DNA of 64,000 bases from Gammaproteobacteria bacterium (GTDB taxonomy: Bacteria; Pseudomonadota; Gammaproteobacteria; SZUA-140), in the NCBI GenBank assembly GCA_015491865.1, contig WFVD01000026.1, forward strand, positions 124,001-188,000, read 5' to 3'. The position numbers and the translations under genes are program-made. This document shows positions 1 through 10,303 of the stretch, in pieces. The notes beneath the pieces are model-generated. The model had not been told where the DNA came from, did no database searches, and saw only the letters and a list, made by a program, of their open reading frames with translations. The first letter of the stretch is position 1, and each line of letters opens with the position of its first letter.

Positions 1-815
1 AGCGCTTCAATTTCGCTGTTGATTAACTGCTGAATATCAGCAAGCTCAGCCATGTTCAGCTCCGTGAGCTGTTTGGCAGCTGAGTTGAGAGCAGTCAGTG
101 CAGCGTCGATGTCATGCTCAAGGGTGAGGCGGCTATTGGCGATATGCAGCAGGTATTCTGCTTCTGCCAACACCCAGGCGGACATGTCATCTTTCTCCGC
201 TTCAGCCTTAACCTCCGACTGGAGTGTCGACAGCCCTTCGCTTAGCGCATTTACATTATCCTGCAGCGATTTCTGATGCGCTTTTAGCGAGCTATGCAGG
301 CTTTGAACGCCCTGGATTTTCTCATCGAGATTGGCGTTGATGTTGCCGAGGCCACTCTGTTGTGCGCTTTCGAGTGTTGCGACGCCACCTTTAACCTCGG
401 TAAGTTCACTTTGAAGAGAAGTTAGCTCACCCTTCAGACGCGCTATTTCGCTTTGCAGCGCGCTAACTGTCGACTGCACTGAGCCGATCTCAGACTGAAC
501 ATTGCCGAGGCCGGACTCAACAGCATTCACTGATGCGATAGTGGGTTTAAGTGCCGTGCTGATTGAGGACTCAATCTGCCCGCCCTGTGTCGCCAGTAGC
601 TGGTTTAATTTACTGGATTCCTCCCAGCTTTTATAACCAAGCCCACCTGCGCCCACAGCTGTGATAAGGGCCAGGACTCCAATGGCGCCACCACCACCGC
701 TCTTTTGTGGAGCAGCCGCTTGTGCTGGCTGTTTTGAGACGGCAACCGCTCGACTTTCCGGCGCCTGCTTCTCCTCTTTTTTGTTCTTTGGTTGCGATGC
801 TGGTTTATCGCTCAT
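1..815 (-). CDS. hemX: HemX-like membrane protein (3' end outside window)
   Basis: The reading frame runs from ATG at 815 to the window edge without a stop, giving the first 271 residues. A Lys/Gln/Ala-rich cytoplasmic N-terminus is followed by one membrane segment (about residues 43-61) and a long Ser/Gln/Glu-rich coiled-coil periplasmic region. Near the visible end is a WVLAEAEYLLHIANSRL segment typical of the HemX family. HemX is annotated as a uroporphyrinogen-III methyltransferase homologue but has no proven catalytic role; it may act as a scaffold. The start lies 2 bp after the hemD stop, so hemC-hemD-hemX reads as one operon. Confidence 0.85.
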   Translation of the reverse strand, partial: MSDKPASQPKNKKEEKQAPESRAVAVSKQPAQAAAPQKSGGGGAIGVLALITAVGAGGLGYKSWEESSKLNQLLATQGGQIESSISTALKPTIASVNAVESGLGNVQSEIGSVQSTVSALQSEIARLKGELTSLQSELTEVKGGVATLESAQQSGLGNINANLDEKIQGVQSLHSSLKAHQKSLQDNVNALSEGLSTLQSEVKAEAEKDDMSAWVLAEAEYLLHIANSRLTLEHDIDAALTALNSAAKQLTELNMAELADIQQLINSEIEA

Positions 816-817
816 TA

Positions 818-1636
818 TTACTCCCCCCGCTGAATTCCCCTCCGGAACCGGTCAGCATACCACTGTTCTACACTATTCAGTAAACCCTCATCGCTGGCCT
901 CATCTGCCACCAGGGGTTGTTGGCTGAACCCTAATGTTTTAGCAAACTGGGCAGTTCGCTCGCTTATGACTACCAGCTCTGCTCTGAGCAACCACTCCTG
1001 TTCGGTTTCGGTGGCCATCTCAAGCAGGTTTCGCAGTCCCTCATTGCTAGTGACAATGAAGAGGTCGATACTACCGGATTTTCCCGCCTGCTGTATATTC
1101 CTTAGCCCTTCATTTGGCCTTTTTCGTCGATAAAGGTCGACCTCCACAACGGTCGCACCGCGCTGATTCAGCGTCTGAGCAAGTAGTTTGCGTCCACCCT
1201 CACCCTTGAATATCATGATTTTCTTGCCCGAAACAGCACTCATTGCGGGGTGTTTTAGTAGCGATTCACTATTAAACCCCTGCTCTGGGACGATATCTAC
1301 AGAAATGGAGCGTGCCCTTAACGCGCTGGTGGTGCGTTTGCCGATCGCGGCGACCTGAATTTTCTGTGGCCAGCTAAACGATGCCGGCGCGAGCTTAAAT
1401 AATCCATCGACAGCATTGGTGCTGGTAAAGATGGTAATACTAAAATCTTTTAGTCGGCTCAGTTTTTCATGGGCGCTCTGAATATCGAAAGGGGGGGCGA
1501 TCTCGATCACCGGCAGGCGGATCGCCGTGCCGCCCGCCTGTTCGATCATCCGGCAGAGCGGTTCGGCCTGATGTGCGGGCCGTGTTACCACCACCCGTAG
1601 TTGATCGAGCCGTTTTGGGGGGTTAACGGCTGGCAT
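818..1636 (-). CDS. hemD: Uroporphyrinogen-III synthase
   Basis: HemD cyclises and inverts ring D of hydroxymethylbilane to give uroporphyrinogen III in tetrapyrrole synthesis. The 272-residue protein has the expected N-terminal [16 protein letters not shown] stretch and a later [11 protein letters not shown] segment typical of this poorly conserved family. The frame is open further upstream (to 1735), but ATG at 1636 puts the family start just before the VTRP strand and overlaps the end of hemC by 14 bases, which suggests translational coupling. Assignment rests on those motifs and on the position between hemC and hemX. Confidence 0.9.
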   Translation of the reverse strand: MPAVNPPKRLDQLRVVVTRPAHQAEPLCRMIEQAGGTAIRLPVIEIAPPFDIQSAHEKLSRLKDFSITIFTSTNAVDGLFKLAPASFSWPQKIQVAAIGKRTTSALRARSISVDIVPEQGFNSESLLKHPAMSAVSGKKIMIFKGEGGRKLLAQTLNQRGATVVEVDLYRRKRPNEGLRNIQQAGKSGSIDLFIVTSNEGLRNLLEMATETEQEWLLRAELVVISERTAQFAKTLGFSQQPLVADEASDEGLLNSVEQWYADRFRRGIQRGE

Positions 1637-2555
1637 AAACCTCTTTAAGGATTCGATCCGCGCCGCGTGAGAGTAGGTCGTCAGCCAGCTCGATACCGAT
1701 CTTTTCAGCCTCATCGACGCTGCCGTTAACCTCACCTCGGATCATTTCGCTGCCATCGGGGGAACCCACCAAGGCGCGCAGGCGTAGTTTATTTCCATCG
1801 ATCTCGGCAAAACCGCCGATCGGCACCTGGCACCCCCCCTCAAGGCGGTGGTTCAATGCGCGCTCGGCAGCGACGCGAATATGGGTTGATTCATCATTGA
1901 GTACGCCGATGAGTGCGTTGACGCGGGGATCATCAGCGCGGCACTCAATACCGACCGCACCCTGGCCAATCGCAGGCAGGCAGGTGTCGGTTGAGATTTT
2001 GCCCGCGATGCGCTCGGTCAGCTCCAGTCGCATCAGCCCCGCCGCGGCGAGGATGATCGCATCGTACTGCCCTTCATCGAGCTTTCGCAGGCGGGTGCCG
2101 ACGTTACCGCGCAGGCTGATCACCTCAAGATCTGGGCGCAGTGCACTGAGCTGGCACTGGCGGCGCAGGCTGGAGGTGCCCAGTTTGGCCCCCTGTGGCA
2201 GCGCTTCAAACGAGGCGTAGTGGTTGGAGACAAAGGCGTCACGCGGGTCTTCACGCTCGAGAATCACAGGCAGATGGAGCCCTTCGGGCAGCTCTACCGG
2301 CACGTCTTTCATCGAATGGACGGCGATATCGGCCCGCCCATCCATCAGCCCCTGTTCCAGCTCCTTAACAAACAGCCCCTTGCCGCCAATCTTGGCCAGC
2401 GGGGTGTCCAGGATGATGTCGCCCTGGGTGTTCATCTTCAGCAGTTCAACCTCAAGCCCCGGATGCGCCTCAAGCAGGCGACGTTGTACATGTTCGGCCT
2501 GCCACAGGGCAAGGGGACTTTGGCGAGTGGCGATGACAATTCGATTATTGGACAT
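1623..2555 (-). CDS. hemC: Porphobilinogen deaminase (hydroxymethylbilane synthase)
   Basis: HemC polymerises four porphobilinogen units into hydroxymethylbilane using a covalently bound dipyrromethane cofactor. The 310-residue protein is of normal family length. It shows [16 protein letters not shown] near the N-terminus, the catalytic aspartate in HSMKDVP (D84), the arginine-rich SLRRQCQL stretch, and the cofactor cysteine in [10 protein letters not shown] (C242). It is first in the hemC-hemD-hemX run. About 145 bp separate it from the algR stop, so it probably has its own promoter there. Confidence 0.97.
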   Translation of the reverse strand: MSNNRIVIATRQSPLALWQAEHVQRRLLEAHPGLEVELLKMNTQGDIILDTPLAKIGGKGLFVKELEQGLMDGRADIAVHSMKDVPVELPEGLHLPVILEREDPRDAFVSNHYASFEALPQGAKLGTSSLRRQCQLSALRPDLEVISLRGNVGTRLRKLDEGQYDAIILAAAGLMRLELTERIAGKISTDTCLPAIGQGAVGIECRADDPRVNALIGVLNDESTHIRVAAERALNHRLEGGCQVPIGGFAEIDGNKLRLRALVGSPDGSEMIRGEVNGSVDEAEKIGIELADDLLSRGADRILKEVYASR

Positions 2556-2668
2556 TAAAAATAGTTCCTGTTTCCAGATCGGTGGCTATTTAACGATAGA
2601 GGCAGTTAAATCCTGCGAGGGCGTAATGCTACGGCCTGTGGTGGCCAGAGGCAAATATTTTAGAATAA

Positions 2669-2697
2669 GGGGAAAGGGGAAAGGGGAACAGGGAAAC
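2669..2697 (+). repeat. Short GGGGAAA tandem repeat with four G-runs
   Basis: Two perfect GGGGAAA heptads are followed by imperfect GGGGAACA and GGGAAAC copies. The four G-runs are separated by 3-4 bases, which fits the usual G-quadruplex pattern (four runs of at least three G with loops of 1-7). It lies between the hemC start and the algR stop, with the G-rich strand on the plus strand, so hemC and algR transcripts would carry the C-rich version. Quadruplex formation is inferred from pattern only. Confidence 0.6.
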
Positions 2698-2701
2698 GGC
2701 G

Positions 2702-3472
2702 CTATCGCTTTACCTTCGTCTCTTTGTGTTTTGCTTTCAGCCCTTTTTTCAACAACTGTTTGATTTCGCCTAAATGGCGGCGGCTAACAGGGAGCGGCTC
2801 ATCACAGCCGCGCATCAGCAGCTGTGGATGCCCCTCGCTATCTTTGCTGAGAGCGGAAAAATATTGCGTGAAGATCAGTGTACTACGGTGAATTCGCATT
2901 GTCAGCGAGGCAAATTCCTGCTCCAGTGACTTGAGTGGCTCTTCGATCAACACTTCACCATGCAGGTGGCGCACGGTGACATATTTATGGTCGGCGCGAA
3001 AGAAAATTATTTCGTCGAGCGGAATCAGCTGGATCGACTCACGCACCCGCGCGCTGATGTGGCGTCGCATCGCAACGGGTTCGTTGGCCTGTTGCAGGGA
3101 TTGTAGCTGTGCCCGGTTAAGCTGCTGCGCCTTCTGCAGCGCAGCTAACAAGCGCGCCTTGCGGATCGGCTTGAGCAGATAGTCCACGGCATGGGCTTCA
3201 AAAGCAGCCAGCGCATGGTCGCCGAAAGCGGTGGTAAAGATCACCGCTGGAGGTCGCTCGAGGTTGGCGAGGTGCAGCGCCGCCTCAATGCCGTCCATTT
3301 CCGGCATGCGAATATCGAGCAGCACAATGTCGGGTTGCAGGTGTTCGCACTGCTGCAGAGTCTCTTTGCCGTTGACGGCTTCACCAATGACGTTGCCTTC
3401 GTCGAACTCGTCAATCAGGCGGCGCAGACGCGCACGCGCCAGAGGCTCATCATCTGCGATTAAGATATTCAT
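2702..3472 (-). CDS. algR: LytTR-family response regulator AlgR
   Basis: This is a 256-residue two-component response regulator. The receiver domain (about 1-120) has the acidic pocket ADDEP and the phospho-acceptor D53 in LLDIRMPEMDG. The C-terminal LytTR DNA-binding domain (about 135-240) contains HRSTLIFTQYFSAL and PVSRRHLGEIKQLL. Pseudomonas AlgR controls alginate, twitching and virulence genes; here only the family is certain. It overlaps the upstream sensor gene by 4 bases, so the two are translationally coupled. Confidence 0.93.
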   Translation of the reverse strand: MNILIADDEPLARARLRRLIDEFDEGNVIGEAVNGKETLQQCEHLQPDIVLLDIRMPEMDGIEAALHLANLERPPAVIFTTAFGDHALAAFEAHAVDYLLKPIRKARLLAALQKAQQLNRAQLQSLQQANEPVAMRRHISARVRESIQLIPLDEIIFFRADHKYVTVRHLHGEVLIEEPLKSLEQEFASLTMRIHRSTLIFTQYFSALSKDSEGHPQLLMRGCDEPLPVSRRHLGEIKQLLKKGLKAKHKETKVKR

Positions 3473-4542
3473 GGGGCCGCTCCGGAAACGGGAATACGGA
3501 TCGCAACATAATACTGCTCGCCGACAGTCTCGGTGGTTATTGATGCATCTTTGCCGTAGGCGGTGGAGAGGCGCTCGCGGATATTATCCAGCGCCATATG
3601 GTTGCCGCTACGGCGATGTGAACGAAATGCTGGCGTAGGGTTGTTAATCATAAACTCGATCGCACCATCGGCATATTGGCCGCTGATCTCGATGGTGCCT
3701 GGCTGCTGGCGCGGTTCGATTCCGTGGTAGACGGCGTTTTCAAGTAGTGGCTGCAGCGTCAGCGACGGCAGCGTGGCGCTCTCGGGTAGTGGATCGATTT
3801 TCCACTGGATGTTGAGGCGCCCGCCAAGCCTTAATTTCTCGATGTTGAGATAGCGGCGGCAGAGTTCCAGTTCACCCTTGACCGGGATCTGGTGGCCGAC
3901 ATCAGCGAGACTCATACGGAACAGGTCGGCGAGATCTTCGGTCACCTCTTCGGCCAGCGCAGGCTGAGTGCGGGTCAGGCTGGCGATGGTGTTCATGCAG
4001 TTAAATAGAAAATGGGGGCGGATGCGCGCCTGCAACGCCTCAAAGCGTGCATGTGATTCAGCCTGTATGCGGCGCGTTAGCTGGTACTGCATATAGAAAT
4101 AGCGCAGCGCAGCGGCGCTAACGATAGCGCTGATGGCAACATTATGGAGAATGAAATCGCCATGAGAGGCTGTGGGCAGCGCACCCTCCAGTCCGACGAA
4201 AAACGCGAGCTGCAGCGTTGTTTCAGAGAGCGCAATGGTGACAGCCTGAATGGTGAGAAAGCTCCAGATCGCCACAATGGCGTGGCGCTGGTTTTTGAGT
4301 AGTGAGCGCAGGCCGCACAGTAGTGCCGCACTGGCCAGTGCCACCCACTGCACAAATAGTGAGATGATGCCGAGGCGCTCCCACAGACTGGCGTTGCTCA
4401 TCTGTGGTGCCAGCGCCAGAACGAAGGCGAGCAGTTCGGCGATCAGCACCACCAGGAAAATGACGCGTATATTGCAGAAATCAGGCAGAAACAGTTCGTC
4501 ATCGAATGGGGAGGGGTGGCGAGATGATGGCTCAGGTTTCAT
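3469..4542 (-). CDS. algZ: LytS/AlgZ-type sensor histidine kinase
   Basis: This 357-residue membrane sensor has four predicted membrane segments between about residues 25 and 150. A HisKA_LytS-type domain follows with the phospho-acceptor H177 in RIRPHFLFNCMNTIASL. The ATPase region has LPSLTLQPLLENAVYHGIEP (N-box). It matches AlgZ/FimS, the partner of AlgR, and sits directly upstream of algR with a 4-base overlap. The pair lies between hemC and argH, as in Pseudomonas. The sensed signal cannot be read from the sequence. Confidence 0.9.
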   Translation of the reverse strand: MKPEPSSRHPSPFDDELFLPDFCNIRVIFLVVLIAELLAFVLALAPQMSNASLWERLGIISLFVQWVALASAALLCGLRSLLKNQRHAIVAIWSFLTIQAVTIALSETTLQLAFFVGLEGALPTASHGDFILHNVAISAIVSAAALRYFYMQYQLTRRIQAESHARFEALQARIRPHFLFNCMNTIASLTRTQPALAEEVTEDLADLFRMSLADVGHQIPVKGELELCRRYLNIEKLRLGGRLNIQWKIDPLPESATLPSLTLQPLLENAVYHGIEPRQQPGTIEISGQYADGAIEFMINNPTPAFRSHRRSGNHMALDNIRERLSTAYGKDASITTETVGEQYYVAIRIPVSGAAP

Positions 4543-4706
4543 GGCGGCGTCGAATGGGTTGATTGATTCATCACAACGGTTATCGGAATCCGGGGCGAAT
4601 TTCTACAGCAGCATCAATGTAATAACGCAGGCAGCCGCATATTCACCGCCTGAAACTTGTTATACTGCCGCCGTATAACAGCACCAATCGACGGAATATA
4701 GAAAAT

Positions 4707-6104
4707 ATGAGCATAGATAACAGCAGTGAGGCCGGGCACAAACCCTGGGCGGGCCGTTTTACCGAGCCGACAGACGCTTTTGTGGAAGCGTTTACCTCGT
4801 CGGTAGGGTTCGACAAACGCCTCTATCGACACGATATCGCAGGTTCCATTGCCCATGCCCGGATGCTGGCCCATATTGGAGTGCTGAGCGGTGACGAATG
4901 TGAGCTGATCATCAACGGGCTGAAGGATATCCAGCTCGACATCGAACGCGATGAGTTCAACTGGTCGGTCTCGCTCGAAGATGTGCATATGAATATCGAG
5001 GCGCGCCTCACCGACCGCATCGGTGTTGCTGGTAAAAAGCTGCACACCGGTCGTTCACGTAACGACCAGGTAGCGACCGACATCCGCCTCTATCTACGTG
5101 ACGAAATCGACCTGATCGCTGCCGAGATCAAACGCCTGCAGGCAGGTCTGCTCGATCTGGCTGAGCGTGAGGCCGATACGATTCTGCCCGGTTTTACCCA
5201 TCTTCAGGTAGCGCAGCCGGTGGTCTTTGGCCACCATATGATGGCGTGGTATGAGATGCTCAAGCGAGATCACGAGCGCCTGATGGATTGCCGGAAACGG
5301 GTCAATCTGATGCCGTTGGGCGCCGCCGCGCTGGCCGGAACCAGTTACCCGATCGACCGTGAATTCAGCGCCAAACTGCTCGGTTTTGATGGCGTCTGTG
5401 AAAACTCGCTCGATGCGGTGAGTGATCGTGACTTTGCGATCGAGTTTTGCGCCTTTGCCTCGACGCTGCTGATGCATCTGTCGCGCTTTTCGGAAGAGCT
5501 GGTGATCTGGGCATCGGCGCAGTTCGATTTTGTTGAACTGCCAGACCGCTTCTGCACCGGCTCGTCGATCATGCCGCAGAAGAAAAACCCCGATGTGCCA
5601 GAGTTGGTGCGGGGGAAAACCGGGCGTGTCTTTGGTAGCCTGATGAGCCTGCTAACCTTAATGAAGGGGCAACCGCTCGCCTACAACAAAGATAATCAGG
5701 AAGATAAAGAGCCGCTGTTTGATTCGATCGATACCGTACGTGGCTCCCTGCGGGTCTTTGCCGACATGGTGCCGGCGATTGAAGTCAAGCATGAGAAGAT
5801 GGAGCGGGCAGCACTGAGCGGATTTTCGACCGCCACGGACCTGGCCGATTACCTGGTGCGTAACGGCGTCGCCTTTCGTGATGCCCATGAGGTGGTGGGT
5901 AAGGCGGTGCGCCTGGGGGTTGAGACAGGCAGAGATCTCGCCGAGATGTCGTTTGAAGAGCTGTCGCAGTTCTCCCCCGCGATCAAAAAGGATGTTTTTG
6001 AGGTGTTAACGCTGCAAGGGTCGGTGGCCGCACGCGATCACATCGGCGGCACTGCGCCAGCGCAGGTACGAGCCGCCGTTCAGCGGGCACGCGATAGCTG
6101 CTAA
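4707..6104 (+). CDS. argH: Argininosuccinate lyase
   Basis: ArgH splits argininosuccinate into arginine and fumarate, the last step of arginine synthesis. The 465-residue protein is full length. It carries [15 protein letters not shown] (about 111-125), [13 protein letters not shown], and the fumarase/aspartase-superfamily signature [12 protein letters not shown] (285-296) with its catalytic serine loop. ATG at 4707 precedes the N-terminal [12 protein letters not shown] motif. The gene is divergent from algZ, and the 164-bp gap should hold both promoters. Confidence 0.97.
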   Translation: MSIDNSSEAGHKPWAGRFTEPTDAFVEAFTSSVGFDKRLYRHDIAGSIAHARMLAHIGVLSGDECELIINGLKDIQLDIERDEFNWSVSLEDVHMNIEARLTDRIGVAGKKLHTGRSRNDQVATDIRLYLRDEIDLIAAEIKRLQAGLLDLAEREADTILPGFTHLQVAQPVVFGHHMMAWYEMLKRDHERLMDCRKRVNLMPLGAAALAGTSYPIDREFSAKLLGFDGVCENSLDAVSDRDFAIEFCAFASTLLMHLSRFSEELVIWASAQFDFVELPDRFCTGSSIMPQKKNPDVPELVRGKTGRVFGSLMSLLTLMKGQPLAYNKDNQEDKEPLFDSIDTVRGSLRVFADMVPAIEVKHEKMERAALSGFSTATDLADYLVRNGVAFRDAHEVVGKAVRLGVETGRDLAEMSFEELSQFSPAIKKDVFEVLTLQGSVAARDHIGGTAPAQVRAAVQRARDSC

Positions 6105-6122
6105 GCGCCCTGGCTTCAGCCG

Positions 6123-6920
6123 CTATTTTAGCGCCTTCTCAGCACGACTCATCAGCTTATCGAGGTCATCCCCCTTTTCCCAGCTACTGGTTGCCGTGCG
6201 AATGGTGAGGTTTTTTGGGTTTTTATCGAGCTCGCGGATTTGTGTGGTGAGTTTCTCAGCGAGTGCTACGGTGTCTTTAGCTGTCGTCTCGGGCAGGATC
6301 AGGAGAAAACGGTTACTATCGAGGCGTCCGGCCAGATCGGCCCAGCGCAGCTGATCATTGAGCAGCAGGCTGATGGCGACCAGCACCTGCGACAGCTTCT
6401 TTTTATCTTTGATGCCACCGACTTCGATGATGATCAGTGATAGCGGATTATTGTAGCGGCGACTGCGCGACACCTGCGACTCCAGTGTCTGCATCAGGCC
6501 GTGGTGGTTGAGCATGCCGGTGGTTTTGTCGTGAATATTGAGGTTCTCAAGTTCGGCCCTGAGGTGCTCGTTTTCACTGTGGAGCTGGTGCAGCTCGGTT
6601 ACGTCGAAAAAGTAGTGGGCCGTGAGCCCCTCGTTTTTATCGGCGAGAGGTGCGCGCCAGCATTTTGTCCAGCGGCGCTCATGAATGGCTGTAGCGGGCA
6701 GTTCGGCGATGTTTTTCGCTTTTAGCAGCGCTTTCAGAGAATCATTTTTCAGCGACGATATGGTGGCTCCCTTGACTTCATTAAAGTCGATATCGAGGTA
6801 GTTTTGCAGGGCGTTATTGAGCCATACAATCTTTTTTTTCCTGTCAGTCAGCAGTAGCCCGACTGGTGCGTCCTGCAATATCGCAGGCATGGCGTCTGAA
6901 AAGCTCTCGGGAAGTGTCAT
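6123..6920 (-). CDS. PAS protein with degenerate GGDEF domain
   Basis: This 265-residue soluble protein has a PAS domain at about 12-110 (APVGLLLTDRKKKIVWLNNAL), a short coiled linker with HSENEHLRAELENLNIHD, and a GGDEF-like domain at about 130-265 (TTGMLNHHGLMQTLE). At the active-site loop the usual GGDEF is replaced by DSNRF (201-205), so diguanylate cyclase activity is very unlikely; binding or regulation is more plausible. ATG at 6920 is preferred over a TTG 18 bases upstream because it has GGAG 9 bases before it. The gene converges on argH. Confidence 0.8.
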   Translation of the reverse strand: MTLPESFSDAMPAILQDAPVGLLLTDRKKKIVWLNNALQNYLDIDFNEVKGATISSLKNDSLKALLKAKNIAELPATAIHERRWTKCWRAPLADKNEGLTAHYFFDVTELHQLHSENEHLRAELENLNIHDKTTGMLNHHGLMQTLESQVSRSRRYNNPLSLIIIEVGGIKDKKKLSQVLVAISLLLNDQLRWADLAGRLDSNRFLLILPETTAKDTVALAEKLTTQIRELDKNPKNLTIRTATSSWEKGDDLDKLMSRAEKALK

Positions 6921-7210
6921 AAAACGTACTCCGGGCAATTTATGTTATCTGACGTGATTATGTCTGACCTGAACACAGATTTCTATCATTCTCATGTTTT
7001 CAAGGTTTTATATTAGTGATGAGAGGTTGTTTTTCAATAAACGAGGTTAAATCCAGCATGGGCATGGCATCTGGTCAGATTGCATTCGATTAGTATCAGG
7101 CGCCACTTATTGTGACCTATCTCTAGGTTCTGGCTGAAGGGCCGATACGTTTTGATAGAGATATTGCATAAATCACAAGGATTTGGGGAGATTCTGGGTT
7201 GGAGATCAAA

Positions 7211-10051
7211 ATGATCAAAAAGCGTTTTCTGGGGCTCAATCGTGAGCGCCTGAGACGCACGCGGGAGGTACTTCGTAGTCGTCAGCGTGATGTGATGGAC
7301 GTTCTGACGCTGCTGTTTCACGCCAACCACCCCTCTTTCCCCGGTTATATCTCGAAAAATACACCGGTCGGTGTGGCCGACTATCAGCCCAGCAAAAATA
7401 CGCTGGAGGCAGCCAAAAAGCTGGTACGCAGTTTTGATTACAAAAAGAAGGCGCTGCCTCGTTACGACATTCACTCGATGTTTTTGATGGGTAGCAGTGG
7501 CACGATCGCCTATTCCGAAAGTAGCGATTTTGATATCTGGCTCTGTCACCGCTCCGATCTTTCGGGGCCAGAGCTGGATGAGCTGCAGCGCAAAGCGGAG
7601 GCGATAGAGAAGTGGGCCGACGAGTACAACCTTGAGGTTCATTTTTTCCTGATGGATGCGGAGAAGTTTAAAGAAGGCAGCGTGGTTGAACTTTCCGTTG
7701 AAAGTAGTGGCAGTGCTCAGCACCATCTACTGCTCGAAGAGTTTTACCGCACCGGCCTGTTGCTGGCGGGGCGTTATCCAGTCTGGTGGCTGGTGCCGCC
7801 GAGTGAAGAGAAAAATTACGACGCCTACGTGGAGCGACTAAAACTGCGCCGTGATATCCGTGACAGTGAAACCATCGACTTTGGTGGTCTGCCCCACGCC
7901 CCCGCTGAGGAGTTTTTAGGTGCCGCGCTCTGGCAGCTATATAAAGGGGTAGACTCGCCTTATAAGGCGGTGTTGAAGCTAATGTTGATGGAGACCTACG
8001 CCAGTGAGTTCCCGCATGTCAACCTGTTATGTATGCAGTTTAAGCGGGAGATTCACGACGGTGAGGTCGATATGGTTAGCCTTGACCCCTACATCATGCT
8101 CTACAAGAAACTGGCGGGTTATCTGAGCGGTAGTGACCAGCAAGAGAAGCTTGAGCTGGTACGGCGCTGCTTTTACTTTAAGGTGAATGAGCAGCTCGGC
8201 AAGCCGGTTGATGATAAATATATGACCTGGCAGCGTGAAGTGATGGAGGAGTTAACCGCCTCATGGGGGTGGAGTCACGACTACATGGCGATGCTGGACA
8301 CCCGCGCTACGTGGAAAATCAATCGCGTCATTGAAGAGCGGCGCAGTCTGGTGGATGCGCTGACTCAGGGGTATCAATTTTTGTCGTCGTTTGCACGCGA
8401 GCATGTGCAGCTATCGATGATTAGTCAGCGTGACCTGCATATCCTTGGGCGTAAACTCTACGCCGCTTTTGAACGCAAAGCGGGCAAAATCGATATTATC
8501 AATCGCGGTGTTTCCGATGATGTCGTCGAGAGCCATCTCACTTTTTATCACGTTGGCGGTGAGGGTGGCTGGATGCTGTTTCGGGGGAATGTGAGTAGCG
8601 AAGAGGTGCGCAGTGTCAAGCCGTTGAAGCGTGCGCATAGTGTGGTTGAGCTAACGGCGTGGTGCTTTTTTAACAAACTGGCGGATGATCGAACGGTCGT
8701 GGTGCTGGTTGGCAAGGAGATTACCATCAAGATGAACGAGGTGCGGGCGATTACCCGCGCCTTTGAAAACCTCTTTCCCGGGGGGAAGCTGGCACCGAGC
8801 AGTATGGAAGACCTGGTTGATGCACCGCGCATGGTGCGGGCAGCGCTGCTGGTTAATGTTGCCGACGAGACCAAAGATATCCACATTCGTGAAGGCAAGC
8901 ACATGACCAGTAATCGTACCGATGCGCTCAGCTATGGTGGTGTCTGTAACAACCTGATCAATTCGTTTGATTTCGTATTTCAGACCAGCTGGCAGGAGAT
9001 ACTCACGTTTCGATACAGCGGTTCTAAAGGGGTGCTGGATTGTCTTCGTGCCTATATCCAGTGGACGCCCCGTTCCAAAGGGAGCCCCCCCCCAGCGGTG
9101 CGCATTCAGTGTGATGTCTCGGGGCGAGCGATGGTGATTCAGAAGCGGGTTGAAGAGCTCTTTGAAGATATCAGGGACTGTTTCTATAGCGGTTCCCACC
9201 CGGATACGGTGCGCTATCTCTTCTGTATTGGGCGGACTCATTACTTGTTGCAGATTGAGAATGATGCACTCGTCTATACTCAGCACGACACATATAACGA
9301 CCTGTTAAATAAGCTCTCAGAACCGGTGGAGCAGTTCACGCCGACAGTGATGGATCGCTACGCGTTAACAAATACATTAATACCGATGATCTATCGTCTC
9401 AATAAAGCGGGGGCGATTCAGCTCTTTTATCAGGTCGATGGCACCGCAGTGGATGTCTATGTGGCAGATGAACGAGGGGCGCTCTATTACCACCGGGCGG
9501 AAGGGCAGAACCCAGAGATACTGCTTAACCAGTACCGGCGCTTTTTTGATTCCGTGACCTACCGGCAGATGATCCAGCGCAATGATGGCCCGGCAGCTAC
9601 AGCAGGTGAGCGTGGTATAGCCGTGCAGTTTTTTCAGGCAGGGCGCGGGCGAGATGGGCGCTTACGACTGCAACAGAAGGTGATTGAGAGTCATGCCACC
9701 GCGGCTGGTTATTTTAATCTACAGGTGATTGGGGAAGATGTGGGTAGTGATAAATCGACGTTTACCATTTACTGCAATGATATTGAACTAACCTCACTGG
9801 AATTTGGCGACGGGCTCTTTAGCGAGGTCGCCCGTCATGTGCTCGAACAGCGCAAGAGCGGCCTGCTTTACCCCATTTATATTACCGATATCGATATGCC
9901 TGTGACGCTGTTGGGCAGGGGCGTCTCGGAGAGTCCGCAGACAATCAACTACCTGAACTACAAGCGTTTCATCGAAGCGAAGCTAAACACCGAGCTTAAG
10001 GCGATTACTGAGAGCACGGCATCGGTGAGCACGCCCGATCAGGTCGCCTGA
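7211..10051 (+). CDS. cyaA: Class I adenylate cyclase
   Basis: This gammaproteobacterial-type (class I) adenylate cyclase has 946 residues. The N-terminal catalytic half contains the nucleotidyltransferase motif FLMGSSGTIAYSESSDFDIW with its paired aspartates, followed by the family region GRYPVWWLVP and DFGGLPHAPAEEFLGAALWQ. The C-terminal half is regulatory. It makes cAMP for CRP-type control. ATG at 7211 has GGAG 6 bases upstream and is preferred to an in-frame TTG at 7199. The roughly 290-bp upstream gap shows no convincing CRP site. Confidence 0.96.
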   Translation: MIKKRFLGLNRERLRRTREVLRSRQRDVMDVLTLLFHANHPSFPGYISKNTPVGVADYQPSKNTLEAAKKLVRSFDYKKKALPRYDIHSMFLMGSSGTIAYSESSDFDIWLCHRSDLSGPELDELQRKAEAIEKWADEYNLEVHFFLMDAEKFKEGSVVELSVESSGSAQHHLLLEEFYRTGLLLAGRYPVWWLVPPSEEKNYDAYVERLKLRRDIRDSETIDFGGLPHAPAEEFLGAALWQLYKGVDSPYKAVLKLMLMETYASEFPHVNLLCMQFKREIHDGEVDMVSLDPYIMLYKKLAGYLSGSDQQEKLELVRRCFYFKVNEQLGKPVDDKYMTWQREVMEELTASWGWSHDYMAMLDTRATWKINRVIEERRSLVDALTQGYQFLSSFAREHVQLSMISQRDLHILGRKLYAAFERKAGKIDIINRGVSDDVVESHLTFYHVGGEGGWMLFRGNVSSEEVRSVKPLKRAHSVVELTAWCFFNKLADDRTVVVLVGKEITIKMNEVRAITRAFENLFPGGKLAPSSMEDLVDAPRMVRAALLVNVADETKDIHIREGKHMTSNRTDALSYGGVCNNLINSFDFVFQTSWQEILTFRYSGSKGVLDCLRAYIQWTPRSKGSPPPAVRIQCDVSGRAMVIQKRVEELFEDIRDCFYSGSHPDTVRYLFCIGRTHYLLQIENDALVYTQHDTYNDLLNKLSEPVEQFTPTVMDRYALTNTLIPMIYRLNKAGAIQLFYQVDGTAVDVYVADERGALYYHRAEGQNPEILLNQYRRFFDSVTYRQMIQRNDGPAATAGERGIAVQFFQAGRGRDGRLRLQQKVIESHATAAGYFNLQVIGEDVGSDKSTFTIYCNDIELTSLEFGDGLFSEVARHVLEQRKSGLLYPIYITDIDMPVTLLGRGVSESPQTINYLNYKRFIEAKLNTELKAITESTASVSTPDQVA

Positions 10052-10161
10052 ACTCCCGCCTGTTTCTTTGCCGAGCGCTGATTTTCCATGGGACTGCTCG
10101 CACTTCGATTTCTGGATTCCTCAGAGAGCGTTTATACTGGCGATTTTTAGCGGGAAGTGTC

Positions 10162-10302
10162 ATGTTTCGACTCTCCAGAATTCGCCCCCTGTTGCGAACA
10201 GTGACCTGCTCCATGGCGGCTCTATTATTAACCGGCTGCGGACAGAAGGGGGACCTCTACCTGCCGAAGGCCGCTCAACTCCTGAATATAAGCGTATTTT
10301 AA
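10162..10302 (+). CDS. lptM: Small outer-membrane lipoprotein LptM (YifL family)
   Basis: This short gene encodes 46 residues. A charged N-terminus and hydrophobic stretch end in the lipobox LLTGC (Cys26), followed by the family signature GQKGDLYLP. LptM helps the LptDE lipopolysaccharide translocon assemble in E. coli. Its place one base before lysA is the standard gammaproteobacterial arrangement. ATG at 10162 has GGGAAG upstream. Confidence 0.88.
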   Translation: MFRLSRIRPLLRTVTCSMAALLLTGCGQKGDLYLPKAAQLLNISVF

Positions 10303-10303
10303 G

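Noticed and set aside
7034-7726. 230-residue ORF on the minus strand opposite the start of cyaA
   Set aside because: It lies antisense to well-supported cyaA coding sequence and shows no family features.
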